From: Roseimaritima multifibrata
GTDB taxonomy: Bacteria > Planctomycetota > Planctomycetia > Pirellulales > Pirellulaceae
Assembly (NCBI RefSeq): GCF_007741495.1
Contig: NZ_CP036262.1
Location: 3,534,001-3,598,000, forward strand
Direction: 5' to 3'
DNA: 64,000 nt
Position 1 is the first letter of the stretch. Each line of letters starts with the position of its first letter. A program made the position numbers and the translations under genes. Below are positions 54,270 through 63,367 of this stretch, piece by piece. The notes under the pieces are model-generated. The model saw only the letters and a program-made list of their open reading frames with translations. It did no database searches and was not told where the DNA came from.

Positions 54270-57161
54270 TTACTCTCCGTTTACTTGCCTCGCCTGCTGG
54301 ATCATCTCTTGCAGTTCGACGACTCGTTTCGTGTCGCGCTGGGGTTCGGGCAATTCGGAGACTAGTTTCGTTAGCGACTTCAGGTCGACGTTCGCGCCCA
54401 GGGGATCGCCCTTTAGTTTGGCGGCCAGCAAACTTGCGGCGGTGGCGATCTGCATTGAAGGGGTCGCTTGGTCGGTGTGTGGCGCGTCTGGCTGATACAA
54501 GATGGGCCATCGTTTCTCAACCATTTGACCGGAGTTCATGTCGCGGAAACGGACAGAGACCGAACCGACATCTCCCTGACCATCTGGTTTGGCTTCAAAC
54601 TGATACATCGCCACTCCCGCTTCTTCAGCGGACATCTCGGCCGCGTCGACGCTGTCGTCGCGGAAGTCTTCTTTGTCTAGCAAGTGTTTCTCAAACCCCA
54701 GTAACTTGTACCGTCCGACTCGCTGTGGATTGAAGTCGACCTGGACTTTGACGTTCATTGCCGAAGGCCGAAGCGCTCCGGCGAGCTGTCTGGCGAAGCC
54801 CTCATCGGCCGATTCCAGATTGTCAAGCAAGTAGTATCGTCCATCGCCCTTCCGAGTCATCGCTTCCAAGACCTCGTCGTTCAAGCCCTCGGCACTGATC
54901 CCCGCCGCATCAAATGCGATTCCAAAATTGCGCAGTTCAACAATCTGATTGGACAGCCTCTCGGGGTTGGCGTTCCCTAAGTTGACGGCACCATCGGTCA
55001 GCAATACGATTCGATTTTGGGCACCTTCGATCTTTTGCTCCAGTGCCTTCTCTCCGGCAAGCTGAAGAGCCGCTTCGATATTGGTTCCACCTTCACTGGG
55101 AAGTGATTCAACCAGTTCCATCAACTGCCCGGCCTGATCGCCTGTAACCTTGTCCGCAAGCAGTCGCGGCTGGCGAGCGAAGCTGATCAATGTAACCTGG
55201 TCGATTGGTTTCAGTTGTTGTGCAAGTAGTGTGAATGCTCGCTGGACAGTCTGGTGGCGGTCGTGACGTTCCATCGACCCAGAATTGTCCAGCAGTAGAG
55301 TCAACCGCAGCGGAGTGTTGTTGGAACGGCCTGCGGCAGCGGTCCGCATCGCGACTCGCAACAAATTTCTCTGCTGGATAAACGGGTGAACCGATTGCTC
55401 AATTTGGCAAGCGATTTTTTCCGATTCACTTGGCAGTGGATCTCCATAGTCAAACGCGTTGACGAATTCTTCGATTCGTACCTTTGATGGTTCAGGCCAC
55501 TCGCCTTGGGAGAGCGCCGATTGAGCCAACTTAAACGAGACGTCGCTGACATGCAGGGAGAATGTCGACGTCGATTCCTCGTTGGCCAATGTTTCGTTGA
55601 GCGCCTTTGGAACGGACGGGATTGGAGATTGCCAAACATTGGATCCTAGGCCATCGAATCGAGTTGGCAGTGTTCCAGCGGCTTGTTTTTCGCTCGCGAC
55701 ATTTGCCGGACTCGGTAGACCAAGGTTAGCTTCCTCTTTGGGGGCGATCGGCAGGCCTGCAACTCGATCGTCTAGTGATTTTGGTTTCGCTTGTTCTTCG
55801 GTCAGCTGTCTAAGAACATCACTCTTGAATTCCACTTCAGCGGGCGCTTGTTTTAATGGGGCAGATTTGTTGGCAGCCGCTCCCGCGTAACCCGAAAAGT
55901 CCAATGCCAGTAGACTTTCATCGTCTGTGGTAGGTGCAGTTTTGGGGGCGTCCGCCTTATCATTGCCTGCACTCCCCGCGGATGGCGCCGATGGTAGAAC
56001 GGGAGCTACCGTTTCTCTCGTCGTTCGAAGCGCCGGACGCGCTTGTTGGGGAGATCGATTTAGCGATTCCTCCAGCGGAGTTGGGGGCATGGGCTGACTG
56101 CCATTTGCAAATCCTTTCCCGCCCGACATTCCACCTCCCGCACTTCCCGCCACATCCCAAGCCGCATCGGGTGGCGAGGCCGGTTGGTTTTGTTCAGTTT
56201 CTCCTCGCTCAAAATGGCGTCTTTGATTTTCGTCGACGCCGAAAGGGTCATCTTCTTTCGCGTTTGGAAATGGTTGGGCGTCTTGATTCTTGGAATCCAC
56301 AGGGGGCTGGGAGGGACTCTCATTTCGTGTCGGTTGTGGCACAACTGACGAATCAGGCAACCGTCTTTCACGGCCGAATCTCTCTCCGAGAGGAACCGAT
56401 GCTACGGACGGCGGTAAAGTTTCCCCCGATGGTGTCACGTCAGAAAAGTAGGACATCGAATTTTTGCGATTCGATGCGGGCAGTTGAGTCGTGGCTGCAT
56501 CAAGTCGTTCCTTGATATCAGGCAGCAAGTTCTCGAGCGGGACATTGTCTTTAGCATCGCGTGACAAATGGTCTAATTCATTGCCAAAAACCGAGTAATC
56601 ATCTCGATCGTCGGCACGCATTTCTAAACGAACATCCGCTTCGATGGAGGGCACCAAAATCGCATCGGCAGTCTCGGCAGTCTGACGGTTCAGGACACGA
56701 TCGGAGACAGCGACCTCCGAATCGCTAATCAGCGAAGTGCTTACGAACGCAACGAGTCCGACCGCTGCAATCGATGCGAGGACACCAAAGACGGACGCAA
56801 CTTTGACCTGCCGCCGACCACGTGCTCCCAAGACGCTCAGCGTGCTATCCGCGGCAGGGGCAGGTATGGGAGGCAGCTGCAGTGGATCCGCTTCGCCGCG
56901 AATCACCGCCATCACTTGGTCGCGGCGTTCCAACGGTAGTTTCCAATCATCGCCTGCGTCGATTGAATCATCATCGCGCAAATCATGCAGCAACCCATGA
57001 ACGTCTTCCATCCGTGCCTTGAACGCCGCTAAGTCGGGCCTCTGCTGCAACAATCGTTCTAGTTGGTCCCGTTCGAAATCGGATGCCTCGTTCAGCACCA
57101 TCGATACGATGCGAGCTTCTAGATCCGATTCGGTCGAGGGATTGTTTATAGGTTCGTTCAT
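54270..57161 (-). CDS. YfbK-type von Willebrand protein with anti-sigma-like N-terminus
   Basis: 963 residues. The first 60 (ASDFERDQLERLLQQRPDL) look like the helical sigma-binding part of an anti-sigma factor; it lacks a Cys/His zinc site. One membrane helix is at about 119-145. A long Pro/Ser-rich region follows to about 530. Then comes a YfbK N-terminal-like segment (VRIEEFVNAFDYGDPLP), a VWA domain with MIDAS motif DNSGSM near 628 and SFARQPRL, and a DUF3520-like C-terminus to the end. It starts at ATG 57161 inside the sigma gene stop (ATGA overlap), so translation is coupled. Probably it holds the sigma factor inactive and senses an envelope partner. Confidence 0.9.
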   Translation of the reverse strand: MNEPINNPSTESDLEARIVSMVLNEASDFERDQLERLLQQRPDLAAFKARMEDVHGLLHDLRDDDSIDAGDDWKLPLERRDQVMAVIRGEADPLQLPPIPAPAADSTLSVLGARGRRQVKVASVFGVLASIAAVGLVAFVSTSLISDSEVAVSDRVLNRQTAETADAILVPSIEADVRLEMRADDRDDYSVFGNELDHLSRDAKDNVPLENLLPDIKERLDAATTQLPASNRKNSMSYFSDVTPSGETLPPSVASVPLGERFGRERRLPDSSVVPQPTRNESPSQPPVDSKNQDAQPFPNAKEDDPFGVDENQRRHFERGETEQNQPASPPDAAWDVAGSAGGGMSGGKGFANGSQPMPPTPLEESLNRSPQQARPALRTTRETVAPVLPSAPSAGSAGNDKADAPKTAPTTDDESLLALDFSGYAGAAANKSAPLKQAPAEVEFKSDVLRQLTEEQAKPKSLDDRVAGLPIAPKEEANLGLPSPANVASEKQAAGTLPTRFDGLGSNVWQSPIPSVPKALNETLANEESTSTFSLHVSDVSFKLAQSALSQGEWPEPSKVRIEEFVNAFDYGDPLPSESEKIACQIEQSVHPFIQQRNLLRVAMRTAAAGRSNNTPLRLTLLLDNSGSMERHDRHQTVQRAFTLLAQQLKPIDQVTLISFARQPRLLADKVTGDQAGQLMELVESLPSEGGTNIEAALQLAGEKALEQKIEGAQNRIVLLTDGAVNLGNANPERLSNQIVELRNFGIAFDAAGISAEGLNDEVLEAMTRKGDGRYYLLDNLESADEGFARQLAGALRPSAMNVKVQVDFNPQRVGRYKLLGFEKHLLDKEDFRDDSVDAAEMSAEEAGVAMYQFEAKPDGQGDVGSVSVRFRDMNSGQMVEKRWPILYQPDAPHTDQATPSMQIATAASLLAAKLKGDPLGANVDLKSLTKLVSELPEPQRDTKRVVELQEMIQQARQVNGE

Positions 57162-57712
57162 GATTCTTCATCAAGTCCCAGAGGACGCAGTTTGGCTGCT
57201 AAGTCTTTCAGAATGTGGTGCAGACGGTAGCCAACGTTGCCGATGGTCAAGCCGGTTTGTTTGCTGATTTCGCGATACTTGAGGCCTTCAAAATATTTGA
57301 GTTTGACCAAACGCAAATCATCCTCATTAAGTTCTCTGAGAGTTTCCCGCAGGACTCCGGATGCCTCCATTCTCAGAAGCATCGCCTCGGACGTTTCATC
57401 GCTTCCGTCTGCAGATCCGGGATTGCGATCATCCCCCTGTAGAACTTCGCGGCGATTGTCTCGGATATAGTTAAACGCACGATTGCGGACACTGCGGAAC
57501 AGCCAGTCGCGTGGCGAGTCAACCTTTTCCCAGTGAATGTGCAACTGCAAAAAGACTTCTTGAACGATATCTTCGGCGACGACACGTCGTCCGATCAAAG
57601 AGAACGCGTAACGCAGTAGAGGAGTCTCCTGGTCGTCAAATAGCGACTGCAAGGAATGCTCACGCACCCCTTTCGCAGTGGACGATTTGACTCCCGGAGT
57701 CGGTTTCAACAT
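57158..57712 (-). CDS. ECF RNA polymerase sigma factor
   Basis: 184 residues from ATG 57712, which has AGAGGACC just upstream; the longer opening to 57748 is less likely. Region 2 has LLRYAFSLIGRRVVAEDIVQ and WLFRSVRNRAFNYIRDNRR; region 4 has LKYFEGLKYREISKQTG and GNVGYRLHHIL. It lacks a C-terminal extension. It shares four bases with the VWA gene. As is common for ECF units, it probably controls its own operon; I did not find a matching promoter pair. Confidence 0.93.
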   Translation of the reverse strand: MLKPTPGVKSSTAKGVREHSLQSLFDDQETPLLRYAFSLIGRRVVAEDIVQEVFLQLHIHWEKVDSPRDWLFRSVRNRAFNYIRDNRREVLQGDDRNPGSADGSDETSEAMLLRMEASGVLRETLRELNEDDLRLVKLKYFEGLKYREISKQTGLTIGNVGYRLHHILKDLAAKLRPLGLDEES

Positions 57713-58028
57713 AGGTCCTCTTCGCAGCGTCTGGCATTTCTGAATCACAGCGAGCCCTTCCTCTAACAGGAAGTACCGGTGACCGATCCTTTCTTAGAAT
57801 TTTATCTGAAAAAGGTTAGAAACCGTGATAAAAGCCCTGCGGGTGGCTCAGATACTACGGGAAGTCAAAATAGACGGTGGATAAATGGCCAGCAGTCGTT
57901 GCGTCGGCCCTCCGGGCCTTTCGCTGGCAGTGGTTCCTATTTACCGGAGGCTTCACCCTCGCCAGAGATTGCGTCACCCCTTCGGGCCTGGAAACGATGA
58001 GGGACTTTTCCCCTCTGACTGTGGAATT
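57713..58028. other. 316-bp intergenic region upstream of the ECF operon
   Basis: No gene. The promoter of the ECF operon must lie here, reading on the minus strand. The stretch at 57900-58010 is GC-rich with several CCCTCCGGGCC-like words. Confidence 0.4.
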
Positions 58029-59027
58029 TTAAAACGTGGTGTCACCGTCTATCGATTCCAGTTCGTTGGTGACGCTTCGTGAAAGACGGCGGCTGTAGGC
58101 GTTTAGTTTTCCGTGTTCGGGGCACCATCCCAGCATGAACCGCGTGAAATCAGCCCAGGCGACAGGGTAGAGCTCTCGCCATTCACGTTCGATATTCCCC
58201 GCCGATTCGGTAGATCCGGTTCGCTTCAGTGCTTTGCGAAATTCTGAAAAGTACGTTTCTAGAAAAGTGGATTCGCCGCGTTGGCATTCCGATTCGTCTA
58301 GGCAACTTCCGAGAAAGTACGCGACGTCTTTCATCCCGCAGCCGCCGCCGACGTACTGAAAATCGACAGCCGCGATTTGTTGTAGATCCTCGGAGAAGCA
58401 AAAATTTGCGACCTTCGCATCGCCATGCACGATGGTCTTGTACCGACATTGATTCAGAATCGTATCAATTGCAGCGGCGTGTGTTTTCAGTTCACCTGGT
58501 TGCATCGCCTGCCATTCGTCGGGCCGGGTTGCGAGATGCCAGTACGTCCCAATCGGCCAAAGACCTTTTGGTGGCTGACCGAGAAAGGTCGCGTGGAAAT
58601 TCGCCAAATAACGGAGCCCCGTTTCCACGCCGTTTCGACGGAGCGATGATTGTCGACGTGGAAAACCGGCTGCGTCTAAGTCTTCCAAGACAAACAGAGA
58701 CTGCCCCTTTAGAGAACGCGTCGCGTAACATTTCGGGACGCGGCAATAGGAGCCACATCGTTCGGAAAAATCTCGATACCACGCTAATTCGACTTCGTAA
58801 GAACGAAGCTTGCGGCGATGGGATTGATCGCTGTTCCAGCCACGCGGATGGTTGGTTTGATCTGGTGGCGAAACCTGTTTGACGATCGCCGACCGGATTG
58901 GCAAACCGGCTAACTGCACACGCGCAATCTGCCCATAGCCACTCCAAAGCGACTGTACCAAATCAACTTTCAGTACCCGCTCAGCCCCAGTAGCCGAACA
59001 AACGAAATCAGCAACATCACGATTCAA
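58029..59027 (-). CDS. phosphotransferase of the ecdysteroid/choline kinase-like type
   Basis: 332 residues. The ATP-binding Lys lies in AIVKQV, the catalytic loop is VHGDAKVANFCF, and the metal Asp is in AVDFQYVGGG; GCGMKDVAYFLGSCL and a C-terminal helical lobe complete the fold. QYVGGG after the metal Asp is typical of the EcKinase/CHK group. The start at TTG 59027 is used because no ATG precedes the first strand; GGAG lies 12 bases upstream. The substrate is unknown, and no drug-resistance link is implied. Confidence 0.85.
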   Translation of the reverse strand: MNRDVADFVCSATGAERVLKVDLVQSLWSGYGQIARVQLAGLPIRSAIVKQVSPPDQTNHPRGWNSDQSHRRKLRSYEVELAWYRDFSERCGSYCRVPKCYATRSLKGQSLFVLEDLDAAGFPRRQSSLRRNGVETGLRYLANFHATFLGQPPKGLWPIGTYWHLATRPDEWQAMQPGELKTHAAAIDTILNQCRYKTIVHGDAKVANFCFSEDLQQIAAVDFQYVGGGCGMKDVAYFLGSCLDESECQRGESTFLETYFSEFRKALKRTGSTESAGNIEREWRELYPVAWADFTRFMLGWCPEHGKLNAYSRRLSRSVTNELESIDGDTTF

Positions 59028-59268
59028 AGGGGCTGGCTCCTTTGTTTGAGTCTGGGACAGGAAGATTAACGGGTGCCTTCCTCCGATGTAAAACAGGGCG
59101 CTGATTCTATCAGTTTCATTTCAGAGACAAAGGAGCCTGTCACTTGGTTCTTCGCGAAATCTTCATGTTGAGATTGCGGAAGGTTTTGCCTCCATTTGTT
59201 CATTTTGTTAAGTTGCACGCGGACGCGGCGGTTCAGCTTTGGATCGGACTTTGTACTATCATGCAAGA

Positions 59269-59300
59269 CGACCATGTGTGTTCTCTATGGTCGTTTTTTT
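59269..59300 (+). terminator. intrinsic terminator-like hairpin, plus strand
   Basis: CGACCAT and ATGGTCG form a 7-bp stem followed at once by seven T. It lies 36 bp upstream of the dehydrogenase start on the same strand, and no plus-strand gene precedes it. The 59028-59268 stretch may therefore hold a small RNA or a regulated leader; nothing more was seen there. Confidence 0.5.
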
Positions 59301-59335
59301 GCTTTTGATTCATCCTTTGCTTTGATGGTGCGCTG

Positions 59336-60508
59336 ATGGTTTTGGACCCTTCCTCTTCGATTGCGTCTGCAAGTGGTCCGGCCGAATCCATTGATCTGGT
59401 TCCTGGATTGGTTGAGACGCGTGGATGCGAACGGTTGTTCTTGGTCCTTGACGAAATGGCCTATCAAGCCTCGGGCGCGAAAGAGCGGCTGGAACCTTTT
59501 TTTGAAAAATGTGAAACCGTTCGTTTTGTTGGCTTCGAACCCAATCCGAAACTCTCGGATGTTCGGCGTGGGATTGAAGCATACCAAGCCTTCCGACCAG
59601 ATATCGTGATCGCGATTGGAGGGGGGACCGCGATCGATTTGGCGAAATTGATTGCGACGTTTGCGGTCGAAGAGGCCGAACCGATGCAGATTATCGATCG
59701 CGAAGTCTCTCTACAGGCAAAGCGAGTCCCATTGATTGCGATTCCAACGACTGCCGGAACAGGAAGCGAAGCGACCCATTTTGCAGTGGTTTATGTCGAG
59801 GGCAAAAAGTATTCCGTCGCCGACGCCAGTCTGCTGCCTGATATTGCCGTGGTGGATTCCCGATTGACGTCCAGCCTTCCCAAATCGATTACCGCCGCGA
59901 CCGGATTGGATGCGTTTTGCCAAGCTGTTGAGTCGATTTGGTCCGTCGGTGCTACAGAGGAATCGATGGGCTATGCGACCGAAGCAGTACGTCTGGCCGC
60001 TCAGCATCTTGTCCCTGCCAGTTGCGGCCCATCCCCAGACGATCGCAAAGCGATGTCGCTTGCATCACACTTAGCTGGCAAGGCGATCAATCTGACGAAG
60101 ACAACGGCCTCCCATGCGCTCTCTTACCACCTCACTTCGATGCATGGAATCCCCCACGGCGTCGCGGTAGCCCTCACGCTGGCTCCGATGTTGGCATTTA
60201 ATGCCGAGGTTGGTGAGGACGATTGCAGCGACCCGCGCGGGGCGGAGCATGTTCAGAAGCGTATTGGCTTGATTCTTGAATTACTGGGGGCTGTCAATGT
60301 TGCAGAAGGCTGCCAACGAATTCAAGAAATTCTTCGTGATCTCGATTGCCCTGTGTCGGTAGCGGACGCAGGGATTTGTTCGCAGGATGATTTGGTAGCG
60401 GTTGTCGATTCGGTGAATGCCGAGCGTTTGTCAAATAACCCACGCAAAGCTACACGCGAAGACCTGCTGCAGGTTCTGACAATGGACCTTTGCAGCGATA
60501 AAATTTAG
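59336..60508 (+). CDS. iron-type alcohol dehydrogenase, phosphonoacetaldehyde-reductase-like
   Basis: 390 residues. NAD-binding GGGTAIDLAK at 95-104 and PTTAGTGSEAT at 138-147 place it in the iron-containing dehydrogenase family. Metal-ligand positions by alignment with FucO are Asp192, Gln196 (His in FucO), His260 and His274. HALSYHLTSMHGIPHG is closer to PhpC-like enzymes than to FucO, but no phosphonate genes are near, so the substrate is open. Start is ATG 59336, after a terminator-like hairpin. Confidence 0.88.
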   Translation: MVLDPSSSIASASGPAESIDLVPGLVETRGCERLFLVLDEMAYQASGAKERLEPFFEKCETVRFVGFEPNPKLSDVRRGIEAYQAFRPDIVIAIGGGTAIDLAKLIATFAVEEAEPMQIIDREVSLQAKRVPLIAIPTTAGTGSEATHFAVVYVEGKKYSVADASLLPDIAVVDSRLTSSLPKSITAATGLDAFCQAVESIWSVGATEESMGYATEAVRLAAQHLVPASCGPSPDDRKAMSLASHLAGKAINLTKTTASHALSYHLTSMHGIPHGVAVALTLAPMLAFNAEVGEDDCSDPRGAEHVQKRIGLILELLGAVNVAEGCQRIQEILRDLDCPVSVADAGICSQDDLVAVVDSVNAERLSNNPRKATREDLLQVLTMDLCSDKI

Positions 60509-60545
60509 GAACGTCAATCGCCTTCATTTTTGCAGGCCAGCGATT

Positions 60546-61697
60546 CTATTCGCCGATCGCCGTAGAAGAGGTTTCGAGCGGCCAATTCGGTAGCTTGCCA
60601 CAGGCTTGCAACGCAAGAACCGCGTACGCGCTGCCGGTATTGGATATCAGATTTCCGGCGTCGTTAACCGGCGATGGAGTGAACCATTTTCCGCTCTCGC
60701 GTTGGTTGGCAAGTATCCAGCCGATTGCCTTTTGAAGACGCGGGTCGTCGGCGGGGATACCCAGTTCCCGACTGATCACAATTACCAATCCGGTCCCGTA
60801 GGCGTCGCTGGTATCGGTATCCAGTGGAAGACCGCTATCGCGTTCCAATCCTTTCCAGTCCGTTAGAAAGCCAGCGGTTGACCAACCACCATCCGGTAAT
60901 TGAAGTGACAGCAGTTCCTTCAATGTTTCGGCTCGCTGCTGGTCGGAGGCAAGCCCTTCGATCCGGACCGAAGCCCAAGCAATCATGGCGCGATGGTGAA
61001 GCGATTTTGGTGGGTTGTTAGCAAAATACCCTCGTAGTTTTTCTAATCCTGCTTTCGCCTGTTCGGTTTTCGAGTATCCATCAGGGGCGATACCAACCGT
61101 CAGAGCTGCCACGGTGACACCGTAATGATCATCGATTTCCATAGGGGCATAGTCGCAGTCGGGCCAGTTCCAACCACCATCCTCCCGCTGGGCTGTCCAC
61201 AACATATCGAGAACATCTTTTGCTACGGGGCTCAGCTTTCCCGTTGTTTGAAGATCGTTGAACGTCAATCCAGCGGCGACGACGATCGCCCAGAATCCTT
61301 GGTTCTCTGTTGGGCGTTTGTCTTTCCAACGAACCGTGCGGTATTGTTCGAAGAATTGCCGAACCTCTCCTGAATCAGGCTGCACGGACGCAAGTGCGGG
61401 GCGAGCAAACATGTAGGGCATGTTCGTATGGCAGGTCACGCACTTTTTCTCTTTCTGCCACGTAAGGGATGCGCGATCAAGATAGATGGCTGCCTGCTTC
61501 GCCGAAAATGATTTTGCAAGAGGCTCTTGAGAGGAAATCGCTTCACGTTCTGCCGGTACCGAATCCAAGGTAACAATGTCTTGCCCCACCCCCGTCGATT
61601 GCAAACCGTAGGCAAGGAGCAAACATACGAGAATTCGTGGAGAATGATCCGAGGTGAATCGGACGATGCGGTTCGTTAGAAAGGCTGTAAGCATCAT
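60546..61697 (-). CDS. exported CxxCH protein with terpene-cyclase-like alpha/alpha barrel
   Basis: 383 residues from ATG 61697 (another ATG three bases on); the frame opens at TTG 61757 but that part has no signal character. A signal peptide (ILVCLLLAYGLQSTG) is followed by a haem c motif CVTCH at 86-90. The rest has repeats like those of squalene-hopene cyclase and prenyltransferases (AQREDGGWNW, LQLPDGGWST, NQRESGKWF). The cyclase DXDD motif was not found, so enzymatic cyclisation is doubtful. It is 37 bp from the convergent dehydrogenase stop. Confidence 0.82.
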   Translation of the reverse strand: MMLTAFLTNRIVRFTSDHSPRILVCLLLAYGLQSTGVGQDIVTLDSVPAEREAISSQEPLAKSFSAKQAAIYLDRASLTWQKEKKCVTCHTNMPYMFARPALASVQPDSGEVRQFFEQYRTVRWKDKRPTENQGFWAIVVAAGLTFNDLQTTGKLSPVAKDVLDMLWTAQREDGGWNWPDCDYAPMEIDDHYGVTVAALTVGIAPDGYSKTEQAKAGLEKLRGYFANNPPKSLHHRAMIAWASVRIEGLASDQQRAETLKELLSLQLPDGGWSTAGFLTDWKGLERDSGLPLDTDTSDAYGTGLVIVISRELGIPADDPRLQKAIGWILANQRESGKWFTPSPVNDAGNLISNTGSAYAVLALQACGKLPNWPLETSSTAIGE

Positions 61698-62044
61698 GTG
61701 TGTCGAATTTCGATGAAGCGGAGGGAGGCAAACGATGTTCGCAGGTGCAGCGGTCAATTTGTTGCGTGAAGCGGTGGTATTGCCCGCCCGGGACTGGTGG
61801 AATCATTACCTGCCAGCACAGTGCCCGGACCAGCGGTTCGGGTAAACAAATGACGGTGAACAGACTGTAGAATACCGTTTTCACACCCTGCCTGCTGCGG
61901 ATCGTCGGATTTGGGCCCCACATTTGTGTTGCGAAAATCCTATCGCCCCGACCTTCATCATGTCGCCGTCATTTGCGGGGCTTGTCTTCCAAGTATTTTG
62001 AATCGCATCGGCGATTTTTGTTATTCATATCTAGGTATTCCAAC
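61698..62044. other. 347-bp intergenic region
   Basis: No gene between the divergent CxxCH protein and dipeptidase-like genes. Promoters for both must lie here, but no clear boxes were seen. Confidence 0.4.
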
Positions 62045-63367
62045 ATGATCAATCGACGACAAGCGGTTCAGACCATTGCCGGAGCGTGCACGCTTGCGGT
62101 CGCGGCAGGGCAGGGTAGCGCAGCGGAAGCGAGTCCGGGGAACTCCGTTGAAGCACTTCAGTCGCGACTAAATCCTAAGATCCAGGATGCGCGGAACGTG
62201 GCGATGAAGATTTTGAATCCCTCAAAAGCTGAATTGGAAAGGGGACTGCAACTGCACGCAGAATCGATTGTCTTTGATTCCTATGGGTTTGGACCTCGAG
62301 CGTCCGTCGATGGGGATGTCGTTGCAGCGGCCGTCGATGCGGGCGCATCTGCAGCCGAACTGAAGGACATGCAAGAAGAGATGACGATGACACGGTTCGC
62401 AACCGATCCGGTCCAAGAACAGGAATACCGCGAAGCTTGGCGGGCATCGGGCGTTACCTGCGTGTTCAATAACGCAGGGGAAGAGGGGCAAGACCCGATG
62501 CGTTTACTTAAGAGATTGGCCCGACATACCTACACGACCGACCTTTTACGCGGCTTCGTATTTAAAGCAGCGGTTCCTGGCGATATTGTTGCGGCCAAGA
62601 AAGAAGATCGGCACTGCTATTATCTGACCGGTAACGGCGTCCCCCTGGCTCAGCAGTGGGTGTCGGTCGAAGACGAATTAAAGTACGTGCGAGTCTTCTA
62701 CCAGTTGGGCATCCGAATGATGCATTTGACCTACCAGCGTCGTAATATGATCGGCGATGGTTGTGGAGAGAAGAGCGATGCCGGTTTAAGCGATTTTGGG
62801 CATCGAGCGATCGCCGAAATGAATCGTGTTGGTATCATCCCCGATTGTGCTCACAGCGGATGGAAGACAAGTCTGGAAGCGGCCAAGTCATCTACCAAGC
62901 CGATGGTTGCTAGTCACTCAACGTGCAATGCAGTTTACCCTCACTTTCGCAGCAAGCCGGACGAGGTGATTCGGGCGATTGTCGATGGTGGCGGCTATAT
63001 CGGGATTTGCTGCATCCCGCGTTATCTAGGGAACAGCGGAGACATCAATGCCTTGCTTGATCATGTCGATTACGTGATCAAGAAATTTGGAGCGGATGCG
63101 GTTGCCATTGGAACCGACGTCGCATACACCGCCCAGGATTCCGGAACTCAACGGGCAAAGGTCCCGCGTCGTGGAAAGCAGCGGGAGGAGTTTCGCATGC
63201 TCTGGCCGAAAGACGATTTTAAGACAACCGGTGCGATGAACGAGAGTATTGCCTGGACCAATTGGCCGCTGTACACCGTTGGCTTAGTCCAGCGTGGACA
63301 TAGCGACGAGGTTATCCGAAAAGTAATTGGTGGAAACGTGATGCGTGTGATTCAAGATTCGGTGTAG
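62045..63367 (+). CDS. exported M19 (renal dipeptidase) family protein with altered metal site
   Basis: 440 residues from ATG 62045, which gives MINRRQAVQTIAGACTLAVA, a Tat/Sec-type signal; an earlier start at 61973 precedes it. The barrel fits M19, with the late metal His residues in PDCAHSG and VASHSTCN and the AIGTDV strand. The first metal pair, DGHND in active enzymes, reads FDSYGFG here, and the bridging Glu segment was not recognised. It may be inactive or bind metal differently. It probably acts outside the cytoplasm. Confidence 0.85.
   Translation: MINRRQAVQTIAGACTLAVAAGQGSAAEASPGNSVEALQSRLNPKIQDARNVAMKILNPSKAELERGLQLHAESIVFDSYGFGPRASVDGDVVAAAVDAGASAAELKDMQEEMTMTRFATDPVQEQEYREAWRASGVTCVFNNAGEEGQDPMRLLKRLARHTYTTDLLRGFVFKAAVPGDIVAAKKEDRHCYYLTGNGVPLAQQWVSVEDELKYVRVFYQLGIRMMHLTYQRRNMIGDGCGEKSDAGLSDFGHRAIAEMNRVGIIPDCAHSGWKTSLEAAKSSTKPMVASHSTCNAVYPHFRSKPDEVIRAIVDGGGYIGICCIPRYLGNSGDINALLDHVDYVIKKFGADAVAIGTDVAYTAQDSGTQRAKVPRRGKQREEFRMLWPKDDFKTTGAMNESIAWTNWPLYTVGLVQRGHSDEVIRKVIGGNVMRVIQDSV

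Noticed and set aside
59066-59275. 69-residue minus-strand gene upstream of the dehydrogenase
   Set aside because: Basic, low-complexity peptide with no homologous motif; it overlaps the terminator-like hairpin.
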